This document shows positions 8,588-16,633 of a stretch of DNA of 46,337 bases, one piece after another (the stretch's first letter is position 1; every line of letters begins with the position of its first letter). The stretch comes from Bradyrhizobium jicamae (GTDB taxonomy: Bacteria; Pseudomonadota; Alphaproteobacteria; Rhizobiales; Xanthobacteraceae). The notes under the pieces were generated by a model. The model had not been told where the DNA came from. It searched no databases and was given only the letters and a program-made list of their open reading frames with translations. Where the stretch lies: NCBI RefSeq assembly GCF_001440395.1, contig NZ_LLXZ01000222.1:1-46337 (forward strand). The letters are read 5' to 3'. A program made the position numbers and the translations under genes.

Positions 8588-9244
8588 TTATTTCGCCGCC
8601 CCGACCATCACGCCAATCGCGCCGTTGACGAGCGCTTCCAACTCCTTGCGCGGGGTTCGCGCGCGGGCGCGGATGGCGATGGTGTGGATGGTGGAGGAAG
8701 CTAGCTGCGCAAGCACCGCGGGATCGGCGCCCTCGGGCAATTCGCCCTTCTCCCTGGCGTGCCGGAAGCAGGCCGCAAAAGCCTTGTCGAGTTCGGTAAA
8801 GCCTTCCAGCACCATGGCGCGGATATCGGGGTCGTGCACCGCTTCTGACGCCGCCGTCATCACCGTGAAGCAGCCGCGCGGACCGGATTCGCCTGACAGA
8901 TAGATGTCGAGCGCCACCGCATAGATGCGTTCGAGGCGCTTTCGGATCGGCAGCTCATCCCTGAAAACACTGCCCATCGCGGCCCGCGCATCTTCGCGAT
9001 AGCGCCGGTAGCTCTTGATGAAGAGCTCGCGCTTGTCGCCGAACGCGCCGTAGAGGCTCGGCCGGTTCATGCCGGTGGCGGCAGAGAGATCGTCGAGCGA
9101 CGTCGCCGCAAAGCCGTCCTTGCGAAACAGGTCTAGCGCCTTGCCGAGCGCCACGTCCGGCTCGTAGGCGCGCGGGCGGCCGCGGCGCTTGGGCGGCATG
9201 GGGGCGTCGATCCGGGGGACCGGGGGCTTACTTTTTTGTACCAT
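8588..9244 (-). CDS. TetR/AcrR family transcriptional regulator
   Basis: A 218-residue repressor-type protein. The N-terminal region is basic (PKRRGRPRAYEPD), followed by the TetR helix-turn-helix at about residues 45-75 (TSLDDLSAATGMNRPSLYGAFG). The C-terminal ligand domain includes SGESGPRGCFTVMTAASEA. It is transcribed away from the glutathione S-transferase gene at 9356, with 111 bases between starts that contain an imperfect palindrome (9269-9293), so it probably controls that gene and itself. The inducer is unknown. Confidence 0.9.
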   Translation of the reverse strand: MVQKSKPPVPRIDAPMPPKRRGRPRAYEPDVALGKALDLFRKDGFAATSLDDLSAATGMNRPSLYGAFGDKRELFIKSYRRYREDARAAMGSVFRDELPIRKRLERIYAVALDIYLSGESGPRGCFTVMTAASEAVHDPDIRAMVLEGFTELDKAFAACFRHAREKGELPEGADPAVLAQLASSTIHTIAIRARARTPRKELEALVNGAIGVMVGAAK

Positions 9245-9268
9245 TTCGCAAGAAATTCCTTGACCGGC

Positions 9269-9293
9269 TTTATATTATGCGGAACAGTATAAA
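9269..9293. promoter_or_regulatory. Candidate TetR operator between divergent tetR and GST genes
   Basis: A 25-base AT-rich imperfect palindrome with outer arms TTTATA / TATAAA; nine of twelve symmetric positions pair. It sits almost centrally in the 111-base gap between the two divergent starts, the normal place for a TetR operator controlling both directions. Assignment is by position and symmetry only. Confidence 0.45.
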
Positions 9294-9355
9294 AATCAAT
9301 CCCGCCTGCCCCTCAGGTCGCGGCCCGATTGATCAACCGCCAAGGAGGCAAACCC

Positions 9356-10000
9356 ATGGATCTCTATTTCTCGCCGCTCGCCTGCTCGCTGGCGACCAGG
9401 ATCGCGCTGTATGAAGCCGGCGCCGAGGCCAACTATCTCGAGGTCGATCCCAAGAGCAAAGTCGTTCAGAAGGACGGCTCGGACTTCCGCACCGTCAATC
9501 CGCTCGGGCTGGTGCCGACGCTGCGCACCGACGACGGGACGGTGCTGACGGAGAACGCGGCGATTCTGCAATATGTCGCCGATCGTTTTCCAACTGCCGG
9601 CATCTCAGCCAACTCCGCCGAGGAGCGTAGCCGCCTGCATCAATGGCTCTGCTTCATCGGCACTGAGCTGCACAAGGCGCTGTTCGTGCCGCTGCTCGAC
9701 AAGACCGCGCCGCAGGACGCGAAGACCTATGCGCTCACCAAGAACCTGTCGCGGCTCGACTATCTCGAGAACTATTTGAAGGACCGCGAGTTCCTGCTGG
9801 ATCACTTCAGCGTGGCCGACGCCTATCTCGTCACCATCATCAACTGGACGATGGCAACGCCGCCGGTCGAGCTGGCGAAATGGCCTAACGTGAAGGCCTA
9901 TTACGAGCGACTGCGCACCCGCCCAAGCATCGCCAAGGCAACCGCCGAGGAGTTCGAATTGTACAAGGCCGAACTCGCGCGGCATAAGGCTGCGGCGTAA
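9356..10000 (+). CDS. Glutathione S-transferase, beta-class-like
   Basis: A 214-residue glutathione S-transferase. The N-terminal thioredoxin-like domain reads MDLYFSPLACSLATRIALYE, with Cys10 at the position of the beta-class catalytic cysteine; NPLGLVPTLRTDDG supplies the cis-Pro and LTENAAILQYVADRF the Glu/Asn contacts to glutathione. The C-terminal helical domain includes FSVADAYLVTIINW. AAGGAGG lies eight bases before the ATG at 9356. The divergent TetR gene suggests induction by an electrophile or aromatic compound, which is inference. It ends just before a palindromic repeat. Confidence 0.92.
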   Translation: MDLYFSPLACSLATRIALYEAGAEANYLEVDPKSKVVQKDGSDFRTVNPLGLVPTLRTDDGTVLTENAAILQYVADRFPTAGISANSAEERSRLHQWLCFIGTELHKALFVPLLDKTAPQDAKTYALTKNLSRLDYLENYLKDREFLLDHFSVADAYLVTIINWTMATPPVELAKWPNVKAYYERLRTRPSIAKATAEEFELYKAELARHKAAA

Positions 10001-10018
10001 GGCGTTAGTCTCTCCACA

Positions 10019-10160
10019 CGTCGTCCCCGCCTTGTGCGCAATTGCGCACTTGGCGCGGGGACCCATAACCACCGGCGCTCGTTAGTTGAGGCAGTCGTCG
10101 CTCGCAGCGAACAACTCGAACGGCCGCGGCGCATGGGTCCCTGCTTTCGCAGGGACGACG
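10019..10160. repeat. Intergenic palindromic repeat, family B copy 2
   Basis: Same organisation as 8461-8580: CGTCGTCCCCGC..GCGGGGACCCATAACCACCGG at the left and CATGGGTCCCTGCTTTCGCAGGGACGACG at the right, with a different, longer left hairpin containing TGCGCAATTGCGCA. It lies between the convergent GST gene and the second tetR gene. Confidence 0.88.
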
Positions 10161-10184
10161 TGGATAGAGAATCGCATTCAGCCG

Positions 10185-10751
10185 TCAGTCCGACGGCGCC
10201 AGCAGCCGCTTGGTCAGTTCCGTCAACGCTCGCCGAAATATCCCGGCATCGTTGCGCGCCCGCGCCAGCACCAGCGCGCCCTGAATGGTGAGCAGCGCAT
10301 CCTCCGCGCGCCGCTGCGCCTGGCTCTTGCTCAATCCCGATCTCCTCAGGAGCTGCGCCAGCGCGTGCTGCCAGCGCGCGAAATAGCTGTCGACGCTTTC
10401 CGCAAACGTATCGCGCGCGGCGCCGAGCGCGACTAGGCCAACCAGACAGATGCGATCGCCGGAATGAAAATACTGGTCGACCCCCGCGATCATCGCGGCG
10501 ATCGCGCGCGCGGGATCGTCGGCCTCCCGCAAGGGCGCATAGATATTGACTTCGAACCAGCCGTCGATTTCAGCCAGCACCTCGCCCGCCATCTGCTCCT
10601 TGCCGCCGGGGAACAGGTGATAGAGGCTGCCCTTGCCGAGCCCGGTCGCCTCGGTGATCAGCGTCAGCGAAGCGCCCTCATAGCCGTGCGCACGAAACAC
10701 CTCGCCGAGGGCGCGCAATACTTCCTTTCGCTCGCCGCCTTTCTTCAACAT
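10185..10751 (-). CDS. TetR/AcrR family regulator (LmrA/YxaF-like)
   Basis: A 188-residue regulator with the helix-turn-helix at about residues 22-52 (GASLTLITEATGLGKGSLYHLF) and a C-terminal domain with the LmrA/YxaF-type pattern CLVGLVALGAARDTF and ALLTIQGALVLARARND. The variant PGGKEQMAGEVL after the HTH is typical of that subgroup. The gene begins four bases after the NTF2-like gene ends, so both are read from the promoter at 11252-11280, where a perfect 16-base palindrome provides an autoregulatory operator. The ligand is unknown. Confidence 0.92.
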   Translation of the reverse strand: MLKKGGERKEVLRALGEVFRAHGYEGASLTLITEATGLGKGSLYHLFPGGKEQMAGEVLAEIDGWFEVNIYAPLREADDPARAIAAMIAGVDQYFHSGDRICLVGLVALGAARDTFAESVDSYFARWQHALAQLLRRSGLSKSQAQRRAEDALLTIQGALVLARARNDAGIFRRALTELTKRLLAPSD

Positions 10752-10755
10752 CCGG

Positions 10756-11223
10756 TCATAGCGGGTTCTCGCTCAGGCCTGCGACATCGGCCGGGCGCGG
10801 GCCCGGGGCCGGCCAGTGGAAGCGGCGCTCGCTCTCCTTGATCGTGAGGTCGTTGATGCTGGCCTCGCGCCGCCGCATCAGGCCGTGCTCGTCGAACTCC
10901 CACTGCTCATTGCCATAGGAGCGATGCCACTGCCCCGCATCGTCGTGCCATTCATACTGGAAGCGCACCGCGATGCGGTTCTGGTCGAACGCCCAGAGAT
11001 CCTTGATCAGGCGATAATCGTGCTCCTTGGCCCATTTGCGGGTGAGGAATTCGACGATCGCCTCGCGTCCCTGAAAGAATTCGGAACGGTTACGCCAGCG
11101 GCTATCCTCGGTATAGGCCAGCGACACGCGCACGGGGTCGCGTGAATTCCAGGCGTCCTCGGCCATGCGCGCCTTCTGCGCGGCGGTTTCGCGGGTGAAG
11201 GGCGGCAGCGGCGGACGCAACAT
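10756..11223 (-). CDS. NTF2-like (SnoaL fold, DUF1348) protein
   Basis: A 155-residue protein of the DUF1348 branch of the NTF2-like superfamily. Recognisable stretches are DAWNSRDPVRVSLAYTEDSR, WRNRSEFFQGREAIVEFL, IAVRFQYEWHDDAGQWHRS and WEFDEHGLMRRREASIND. These proteins form a cone-shaped cavity; most members have no proven reaction. The ATG at 11223 is used because the longer frame would cross the promoter and operator. It is the first gene of a two-gene operon with a TetR regulator and is presumably the gene that regulator controls. Confidence 0.88.
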   Translation of the reverse strand: MLRPPLPPFTRETAAQKARMAEDAWNSRDPVRVSLAYTEDSRWRNRSEFFQGREAIVEFLTRKWAKEHDYRLIKDLWAFDQNRIAVRFQYEWHDDAGQWHRSYGNEQWEFDEHGLMRRREASINDLTIKESERRFHWPAPGPRPADVAGLSENPL

Positions 11224-11251
11224 GACATTTCTCCGGATTGGCGATGCGGAG

Positions 11252-11280
11252 AGATTGTACCGATCGGTACAGAGAGTCAA
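11252..11280 (-). promoter_or_regulatory. Promoter with embedded TetR operator
   Basis: Reading leftward, TTGACT (11280-11275) is a -35 box and CAATCT (11257-11252) a weak -10 box, separated by exactly 17 bases. The perfect 16-base palindrome TGTACCGATCGGTACA (11256-11271) fills the spacer and touches the -10 box, so a bound regulator would block RNA polymerase. The first gene starts 29 bases further on. The downstream tetR gene is the obvious candidate to bind it. Confidence 0.7.
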
Positions 11281-11289
11281 CCGGGAGAA

Positions 11290-11742
11290 TTATTCCGCCA
11301 CATCGGCCTTCAACAGCAGCCGCAGCGATTTCGGGATCGGCTTCGCCCGGCCCTCGCTGATGAAGGCGACGCGCACCTCGGCCTTGACCAGCACCTCATC
11401 GCCGCGCCGCACCTCCTGCGCCAGCGTGATGGAAGCGCCCTTCACCGCGACCGGCCATGTCACGACGTCGAGCACGTCGTCCATGCGCGCGGGGCGCAGA
11501 AAATCGAGCTCCATCGAGCGCACCACGAAGGCGAAGCCTGGCGTCTCCACCTCGGCCTGTTCGAACAGCGCGTGCTGCGAGGCGCCCATCAGCCGCAGAT
11601 GATTGGTGCGCCCGCGCTCCATGAAGCGCAGGTAATTGGCGTGATAGACGATGCCCGAAAAATCGGTGTCCTCGTAGTAAACGCGGACCTGCATGTGATG
11701 GCGGCCGTCACGGATCTCGCCGTCGAGAATGGGTGATGTCAC
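11290..11742 (-). CDS. ybgC: YbgC-type acyl-CoA thioesterase
   Basis: A 150-residue hotdog-fold thioesterase of the YbgC/4-hydroxybenzoyl-CoA type. The catalytic motif YYEDTDFSGIVYHANYLRFMER contains the conserved Asp; REGRAKPIP-like residues follow near the C terminus. YbgC is usually encoded with tolQRAB and acts at the cytoplasmic side of the envelope on acyl-CoA. Here tolQ is not in the window and ybgC is separated from ruvB by two other genes. The start is a GTG at 11742 with AGGAA a few bases upstream; the in-frame ATG at residue 17 is an alternative. Confidence 0.88.
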   Translation of the reverse strand: MTSPILDGEIRDGRHHMQVRVYYEDTDFSGIVYHANYLRFMERGRTNHLRLMGASQHALFEQAEVETPGFAFVVRSMELDFLRPARMDDVLDVVTWPVAVKGASITLAQEVRRGDEVLVKAEVRVAFISEGRAKPIPKSLRLLLKADVAE

Positions 11743-11811
11743 TTGCGGTTCCTGATCGCGCTGGAAAGCCCTGCTTTTGCGCAAATCGGAGCCGCACGCA
11801 AGCGCCGGCCG

Positions 11812-12723
11812 CTACGCCACTGCCGGCCGTGCCGCACCCAGCGTCACCAGCACGATTTCCGGCGGCACGCCGAGGCGGAACGGCATGATGCTGCAGCCGA
11901 GGCCGCCGGAGACGACGACGTCGCAGTTCATCTTGATGTGGCCATAGGCGAGCTGCTGTCCGGACGGCGAAATCGGCGACCAGCCGAGCATGCGCACCTG
12001 GCCGCCATGGGTATGGCCGGAGAGCTGCAGCGCGACGCGCGAGGGCACGCGCCGGGCGATGTCGGGCTCGTGCGCCATCAGAACCACGGGCGCATCGTCG
12101 GTGATCTTCGCCAGCGTCGCGCCGAGATCGTCGACGCCGATCCGCTTGAGCGGCCGGAAGCGGCGCGCCGGCATGTAAGCGAGCTGGTCGCCGAGGCCGG
12201 CCAGCCAGAACGATTGACCGTTCTTGCTGAGCTTCTTCGCCTCGTTTTCGTAAACGGGAATGCCGACGTTCTCCAACGCACGGCCCGCGCTCGGCAGCCC
12301 CTGCCCTTCGCGCTGCACGGTCTTGTCTTCCCACCAGTCGTGATTGCCGAGCACCGCATGCACACCGAGCGGCGCCTTCAATCCACCCAGCACCGCCGCC
12401 CATTCAGCGTCGGGAATGATGCGCGTCACCTTGCGATGTCCGGTCACGTAGTCGCCGAGCATGACGACCATGTCAGGCTTGAGCCCATTGGTGCGTTCGA
12501 CGATCTCCTCGATATGATCGACCGACATCCAGGGATCGCAGGCATGGAGGTCGGCGATGGCGGCGATCTTGAGCTTGAGCCCGGCCGGCCATTGCGGCGG
12601 CGAGATGTTGTACCTGGTGACGCGAAGCCGGATAATCGGCGCGCTGAATCCGTAAGCGGTGGTGGAGACGCCCAGTGCGCCCAATCCACCCATGCCTCTT
12701 AAAAAATGACGGCGTGTTAACAT
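11812..12723 (-). CDS. Tat-exported metallophosphoesterase (YkuE/LpxG-like)
   Basis: A 303-residue calcineurin-like phosphoesterase. The N terminus LTRRHFLRGMGGLGALGVS is a twin-arginine signal, so the protein should be exported folded. All five metallophosphatase blocks are visible: IADLHA, LGDYV, LGNHDWW, MAHEPD and SGHTHGGQ. Relatives include YkuE and UDP-2,3-diacylglucosamine pyrophosphatases of the LpxG type; the lipid substrate here is a guess. The ATG at 12723 is chosen over a TTG nine bases upstream. It is followed after 69 bases by ybgC on the same strand. Confidence 0.88.
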   Translation of the reverse strand: MLTRRHFLRGMGGLGALGVSTTAYGFSAPIIRLRVTRYNISPPQWPAGLKLKIAAIADLHACDPWMSVDHIEEIVERTNGLKPDMVVMLGDYVTGHRKVTRIIPDAEWAAVLGGLKAPLGVHAVLGNHDWWEDKTVQREGQGLPSAGRALENVGIPVYENEAKKLSKNGQSFWLAGLGDQLAYMPARRFRPLKRIGVDDLGATLAKITDDAPVVLMAHEPDIARRVPSRVALQLSGHTHGGQVRMLGWSPISPSGQQLAYGHIKMNCDVVVSGGLGCSIMPFRLGVPPEIVLVTLGAARPAVA

Positions 12724-12817
12724 GTGATCCAATCGTGATGCACCGCCAACATGGTGGCGGATTGAGCCCGAATTGGGGTCCGTTTGTGCAGAACGTCAGC
12801 AGAGCTCCAGCAGCTTC

Positions 12818-13687
12818 TCACCAGCGGTTCTGCCCGACCAGGGCATCCAGCCGTGCCTTCAATTCATCCGGCGCCCGGTAATACCAGACGCCACCGAGCA
12901 GATCGTGAAAACGCTTGTTGACGGAAGCTTCGCGCTCGATGCGGTCGATGGTCTCCATGCTGATGACGTCCTCAAGCGGGCCAGCGGCGAGCAGCGACAG
13001 CAGCACCGGATTGGTCTCGATCTTAAGGATCTCGACGATGAGGTCTATCGCCTGATCGGGGTACTCCTCCCGCAGATCGCGCTCACAGTCCATGGTCGCG
13101 AAGAAGTTGTCGTCGCGGTCGCGCTCGGATTTCGAATATTGCTCGACCCAGGCGCGCGCCAGCTCGGCCACCGACATCGCCTCGCAATCGAGCGGACGTT
13201 TTGGCGTGCGGCGCGCGCGATCGTCGGCGCGCCAGCCCTTGCCGTCGGCAATCGCCTCGATACGGCGCTTGAACGGTTCATCAGGCCCGAAGTGCATTCC
13301 GCCGAGCAGCCAGCGTAGCGCGGCATTGTGTTTCGCCTCGGCCTCGATCCGCTCGATCACGGCAGCGCCATGCGCATAGAGCAGCGACAGTATGAACTTG
13401 TCGTTGAGCTGCATGATGGTGGGCTTGTCGGTCTCCGCGCGCAGCACTTCGAGCGCAAGGTCGAGCGCGCGCTCCGGCCGCTTGTGCGGCAGATGATCGA
13501 AATAGAGGATCACCGCCCAGGCGGCGCCCGTCTGGTCGCGCCGGCTCAGGCGCTGCAGCGCGCCCCACATCGAGGCCAGTTCCGGTATCGGCATGCCGTC
13601 GAGAAAGCTCTCGGTATCATCAGGTGTCGCCAGTTCCGGCGCCGCCGCGATCAGGGCGAGCATGTCTGCGTCTTCGGTCGAAGCCAT
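12818..13687 (-). CDS. Internally duplicated protein of unknown function (DUF6869-like)
   Basis: A 289-residue cytoplasmic protein, rich in acidic and helix-forming residues, without signal peptide. It contains two copies of a module of about 112 residues: 34-145 and 172-283. Matching landmarks are PELASMW / AELARAW, ALDLALEVLRAETDKP / AIDLIVEILKIETNP, VIERIEAEAKHNAALRWLLGG / TIDRIEREASVNKRFHDLLGG and FKRRIEAI / LKARLDAL. Family name DUF6869 is a recollection, not a search. The ATG at 13687 is preferred over a TTG at 13726. It lies between ruvB and the phosphoesterase gene on the same strand. Function unknown; helical-repeat packing is inferred. Confidence 0.75.
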   Translation of the reverse strand: MASTEDADMLALIAAAPELATPDDTESFLDGMPIPELASMWGALQRLSRRDQTGAAWAVILYFDHLPHKRPERALDLALEVLRAETDKPTIMQLNDKFILSLLYAHGAAVIERIEAEAKHNAALRWLLGGMHFGPDEPFKRRIEAIADGKGWRADDRARRTPKRPLDCEAMSVAELARAWVEQYSKSERDRDDNFFATMDCERDLREEYPDQAIDLIVEILKIETNPVLLSLLAAGPLEDVISMETIDRIEREASVNKRFHDLLGGVWYYRAPDELKARLDALVGQNRW

Positions 13688-13781
13688 CGGTATCTGCACT
13701 CCAGGGCAGGCGAGCCAAGCGCTCAAGCGCGCCAGGTATTTTGCCCTTAGTGCATCCCTGGAATGATCGGGTTCGAAGCGC

Positions 13782-14831
13782 TCAATCGTCGCTGTCGCCG
13801 TTGCCGAACAGGCCGAACTGCGCGGGATCGCGCGCGGGTTCCGCGAGGCCGAGATGGCGGAAGGCGTGCGATGTCAAAAGCCTTCCGCGCGGGGTGCGTT
13901 GCAGATAGCCGCACTGGATCAGGAACGGCTCGATGATGTCCTCGATCGCATCGCGCGGTTCCGATAGCGCCGCGGCCATGGTCTCGACGCCGACCGGGCC
14001 GCCGCCGTAGTTCAGCGCGATGGTCGTGAGATAGCGCCGGTCCATGGCGTCGAGGCCGGCGGCATCGACTTCCAGCGCGCTCAGTGCGTGGTCGGCGATG
14101 GCGCGGTCGACGGAGCTTGCATCCGCGGCCGAAGCGAAATCGCGGACGCGGCGCAGCAGCCGGCCGGCAATGCGCGGCGTGCCGCGGGCGCGGCGCGCGA
14201 TCTCGTTGGCGCCATCAGGCGTCATGCCGATGTTGAGCACGCGGGCGCCGCGGCTGACGATCTTCTCCAGCTCTTCCTCGGTGTAGAAATTCAGCCGTAC
14301 CGGAATGCCGAAGCGGTCGCGCAGTGGATTGGTCAACAGTCCGGCGCGGGTCGTCGCGCCGACGAGGGTGAACTTTGCGAGATCGATCTTCACCGAGCGC
14401 GCGGCCGGGCCTTCGCCGATGATGAGGTCGAGTTGAAAATCCTCCATCGCGGGATAGAGCACTTCCTCGACCGCCGGGCTGAGGCGATGAATTTCGTCGA
14501 TGAAGAGAACGTCGCGCTCTTCGAGATTGGTCAGCAGCGCGGCAAGATCTCCGGCCTTTGCGATGACGGGTCCGGAGGTGGCGCGAAAGCCGACGCCGAG
14601 TTCGCGCGCCACGATCTGCGCCAGCGTGGTCTTGCCGAGGCCGGGTGGCCCGACGAACAGCACGTGATCCAGCGCCTCGCCCCGCTTGCGCGCCGCCTCG
14701 ATGAAGATCGACAGATTTTTTCGCGCCTGCGCCTGGCCGACGAATTCCGACAGCAGTTGCGGGCGCAGCGCGGTGTCGCCGACATCGTCGGAGCGGCGCT
14801 CGGGCGTGACGATGCGGGAGGGGGTGTTCAC
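13782..14831 (-). CDS. ruvB: RuvB, Holliday junction branch-migration motor
   Basis: A 349-residue RuvB, normal length. It forms hexameric rings that drive branch migration of Holliday junctions with RuvA. Present are the N-terminal LRPQLLSEFVGQ, Walker A GPPGLGKTTLAQ, Walker B LFIDEIHRL, sensor 1 GATTRAGLLTNPLRDRFG, sensor 2 around GTPRIAGRLLRRVRDFA, and the winged-helix end IEPFLIQCGYLQRTPRGR. The start is a GTG at 14831 that overlaps the stop of the upstream deaminase gene (GTGA), so ruvB is translationally coupled to that gene rather than to ruvA. Confidence 0.97.
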   Translation of the reverse strand: MNTPSRIVTPERRSDDVGDTALRPQLLSEFVGQAQARKNLSIFIEAARKRGEALDHVLFVGPPGLGKTTLAQIVARELGVGFRATSGPVIAKAGDLAALLTNLEERDVLFIDEIHRLSPAVEEVLYPAMEDFQLDLIIGEGPAARSVKIDLAKFTLVGATTRAGLLTNPLRDRFGIPVRLNFYTEEELEKIVSRGARVLNIGMTPDGANEIARRARGTPRIAGRLLRRVRDFASAADASSVDRAIADHALSALEVDAAGLDAMDRRYLTTIALNYGGGPVGVETMAAALSEPRDAIEDIIEPFLIQCGYLQRTPRGRLLTSHAFRHLGLAEPARDPAQFGLFGNGDSDD

Positions 14832-15247
14832 TCGTTGCCCCTGCGGTACTTGTTGGGCAGCAGCTCGTCGATGGTCACGACCTTCGGCTCGCGGCCACTG
14901 TCGGGAACGATGACCTGCGCCTTGGTGTCGTAATCGTGGATCAGCTCGCGGCAGATGCCGCAGGGCGACACCACGGCAATACTGCCGGGCTCGTCCGGCT
15001 TGGGATGACGCACCGCGACAATGGTCTCGATACCATGATCGCCGGTTTCGGTAATGGCGCGGCCGATCGCAATGGCTTCGGCGCAGACGGCGATGCGGCC
15101 GATATAGGCGTCGATATTGACGCCGGTAACGATGCGGCCGTCGCGGGTACGCAACGCAGCGCCGACCTCCTGCCAGTCATTGCGATAACGCCGGCTGATC
15201 GCATCAGTCGCGGCGGCGATCAGCTCCTTGTCCTTTTCGCTCAGCAT
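14828..15247 (-). CDS. Cytidine/blasticidin-S deaminase-like protein
   Basis: A 139-residue zinc-dependent deaminase of the cytidine deaminase superfamily. The two zinc motifs are visible: CAEAIAIG with the catalytic Glu, and PCGICRE with two further Cys ligands. GVNIDAYIGRIAVCAEA corresponds to the substrate-binding strand and first zinc helix. It could deaminate cytidine/deoxycytidine or belong to the blasticidin-S-deaminase-like branch; I cannot decide. It lies between ruvA and ruvB, 138 bases after ruvA with a palindromic repeat in that gap, and its stop overlaps the ruvB start. Confidence 0.85.
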   Translation of the reverse strand: MLSEKDKELIAAATDAISRRYRNDWQEVGAALRTRDGRIVTGVNIDAYIGRIAVCAEAIAIGRAITETGDHGIETIVAVRHPKPDEPGSIAVVSPCGICRELIHDYDTKAQVIVPDSGREPKVVTIDELLPNKYRRGNE

Positions 15248-15285
15248 GACGGAAATACATTCCTTCGTCGGTCAATGGCGGACGT

Positions 15286-15374
15286 GTAGGGTGGGCAAAG
15301 GCGCATCTCCCGCCGTGCCCACCGTCTGGGTTAATACATTAAATGGTGGGCACGCTTCGCTTTGCCCACCCTAC
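15286..15374. repeat. Intergenic palindromic repeat, family A copy 2
   Basis: Outer arms GTAGGGTGGGCAAAG and CTTTGCCCACCCTAC and inner arms CCGTGCCCACC / GGTGGGCACG are the same as at 3099-3186; the central loop differs (GTCTGGGTTAATACATTAAA). It lies between ruvA and the deaminase gene, both leftward, so it interrupts what would otherwise be a continuous ruv operon. Confidence 0.87.
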
Positions 15375-15385
15375 GGCCTCACCGC

Positions 15386-16003
15386 TCACTTCGCCAATTC
15401 CTTCAATCCCAGCCGGATAAGCTGCGCGGTCTCGGCATTCTCGCCCGCGCTGCGCGACGCCGTGGCAATCGCGGCGGCGGCCTGCGGCTGGCCGTAGCCG
15501 AGATTGACCAGCGCGGAGATCGCATCCGTGACCGGGCGCGGCGCGCGATCGTTGTCGATGGCGCCGGCGAGATGCACCACGGCGGGATCGACATTGGCGA
15601 ATGCCGGCGCCTTGTCCTTCAACTCGGAGACGATGCGCTCGGCGACTTTCGGGCCGACGCCCGGCGTGCGCGATACGGCGGCCTTGTCGCGCAGCGCAAT
15701 CGCGTTGGCGAGTTCGGCCGGCGGCAAGGTGCCGAGCACCGCAAGCGCGACCTTGGCGCCGACGCCCTGCACGGTCTGCAGCAGGCGAAACCATTCGCGC
15801 TCGGTGTCGGTGCGGAAACCGAAAAGCTTGATCTGGTCCTCGCGGACATAGGTCTCGATCGACAGCACCGCGGCCTCGCCGGGCGACGGCAGTGCCTGCA
15901 GCGTGCGCGAGGAGCAATGCACCTGATAGCCGACGCCGCCGACGTCGAGGATGACAAAATCCTCGCCGTAGGAATCGATCAGGCCCTTGAGTTTACCGAT
16001 CAT
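15386..16003 (-). CDS. ruvA: RuvA, Holliday junction recognition subunit
   Basis: A 205-residue RuvA. The tetramer binds the four-way junction and loads RuvB. It starts MIGKLKGLIDSYGEDFVILD, the classic OB-fold N terminus, then has two helix-hairpin-helix motifs (LLQTVQGVGAKVALAVLG and RTPGVGPKVAERIVSEL) and the flexible C-terminal domain III (ISALVNLGYGQPQAAAAI) that contacts RuvB. Its ATG at 16003 overlaps the ruvC stop by four bases, so ruvC and ruvA are coupled. Confidence 0.96.
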   Translation of the reverse strand: MIGKLKGLIDSYGEDFVILDVGGVGYQVHCSSRTLQALPSPGEAAVLSIETYVREDQIKLFGFRTDTEREWFRLLQTVQGVGAKVALAVLGTLPPAELANAIALRDKAAVSRTPGVGPKVAERIVSELKDKAPAFANVDPAVVHLAGAIDNDRAPRPVTDAISALVNLGYGQPQAAAAIATASRSAGENAETAQLIRLGLKELAK

Positions 16004-16524
16004 AGGCTCGCCACCCTCATCCGCAGCGCGGCGCCCTGGCGGTGATGCGCGTGGGTGATCGCAATCGCCAGCGCGTCGGCGGCGTCGGCGGATTTCGGCT
16101 CGGCCTTCAGCAGGATTTTCAGCATCACGGCGATCTGGTTCTTGTCGGCGTGTCCGGCGCCGACCACGGTCTTCTTCACCTGATTGGGCGCGTATTCCGC
16201 AACGGCAATACCGAACATCGCGGGCGCCAACATGGCGACGCCACGGGCCTGCCCGAGTTTCAGCGTGGCGACGCCGTCCTTGTTCACAAATGTCTGTTCG
16301 ACGGCGGCCTCCGCGGGGCGGAAATCGCCGAGGACGGTGGCGAGCCCCTCATGGATCGCGAGCAGGCGGCTGGCCAAGGGCTGATCGTCCGGCGGCTCGA
16401 CCGAGCCGCAGCCGATGAAGACGAGGCGGTTGCCCTCGGTCTCGATCACGCCCCAGCCGGTGCGGCGCAGGCCGGGGTCGATGCCGATGATCCGGACGGG
16501 GTGGCGAATCGGTGGGGATGTCAT
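16000..16524 (-). CDS. ruvC: RuvC, Holliday junction endonuclease
   Basis: A 174-residue RuvC resolvase that cuts Holliday junctions symmetrically as a dimer. Its acidic active site is visible: IIGIDPGLRRTGWGVI (first Asp), AAVEQTFVNKD (Glu), and the C-terminal ADAADALAIAITHAH (two Asp). The ATG at 16524 gives the standard N terminus; the longer open frame upstream runs into a palindromic repeat. It is the first gene of the leftward ruvC-ruvA-(deaminase)-ruvB run. Confidence 0.95.
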   Translation of the reverse strand: MTSPPIRHPVRIIGIDPGLRRTGWGVIETEGNRLVFIGCGSVEPPDDQPLASRLLAIHEGLATVLGDFRPAEAAVEQTFVNKDGVATLKLGQARGVAMLAPAMFGIAVAEYAPNQVKKTVVGAGHADKNQIAVMLKILLKAEPKSADAADALAIAITHAHHRQGAALRMRVASL

Positions 16525-16633
16525 GGCGTAGTGATAACGCCAGAGCCGGGTGAACGAAACATAAAGAGAACGGAAATCCCAGCCAAAGCGGGCTGGCCTC
16601 CCAATCGCTGGCAAGCCGCGATCACCGAACCAT

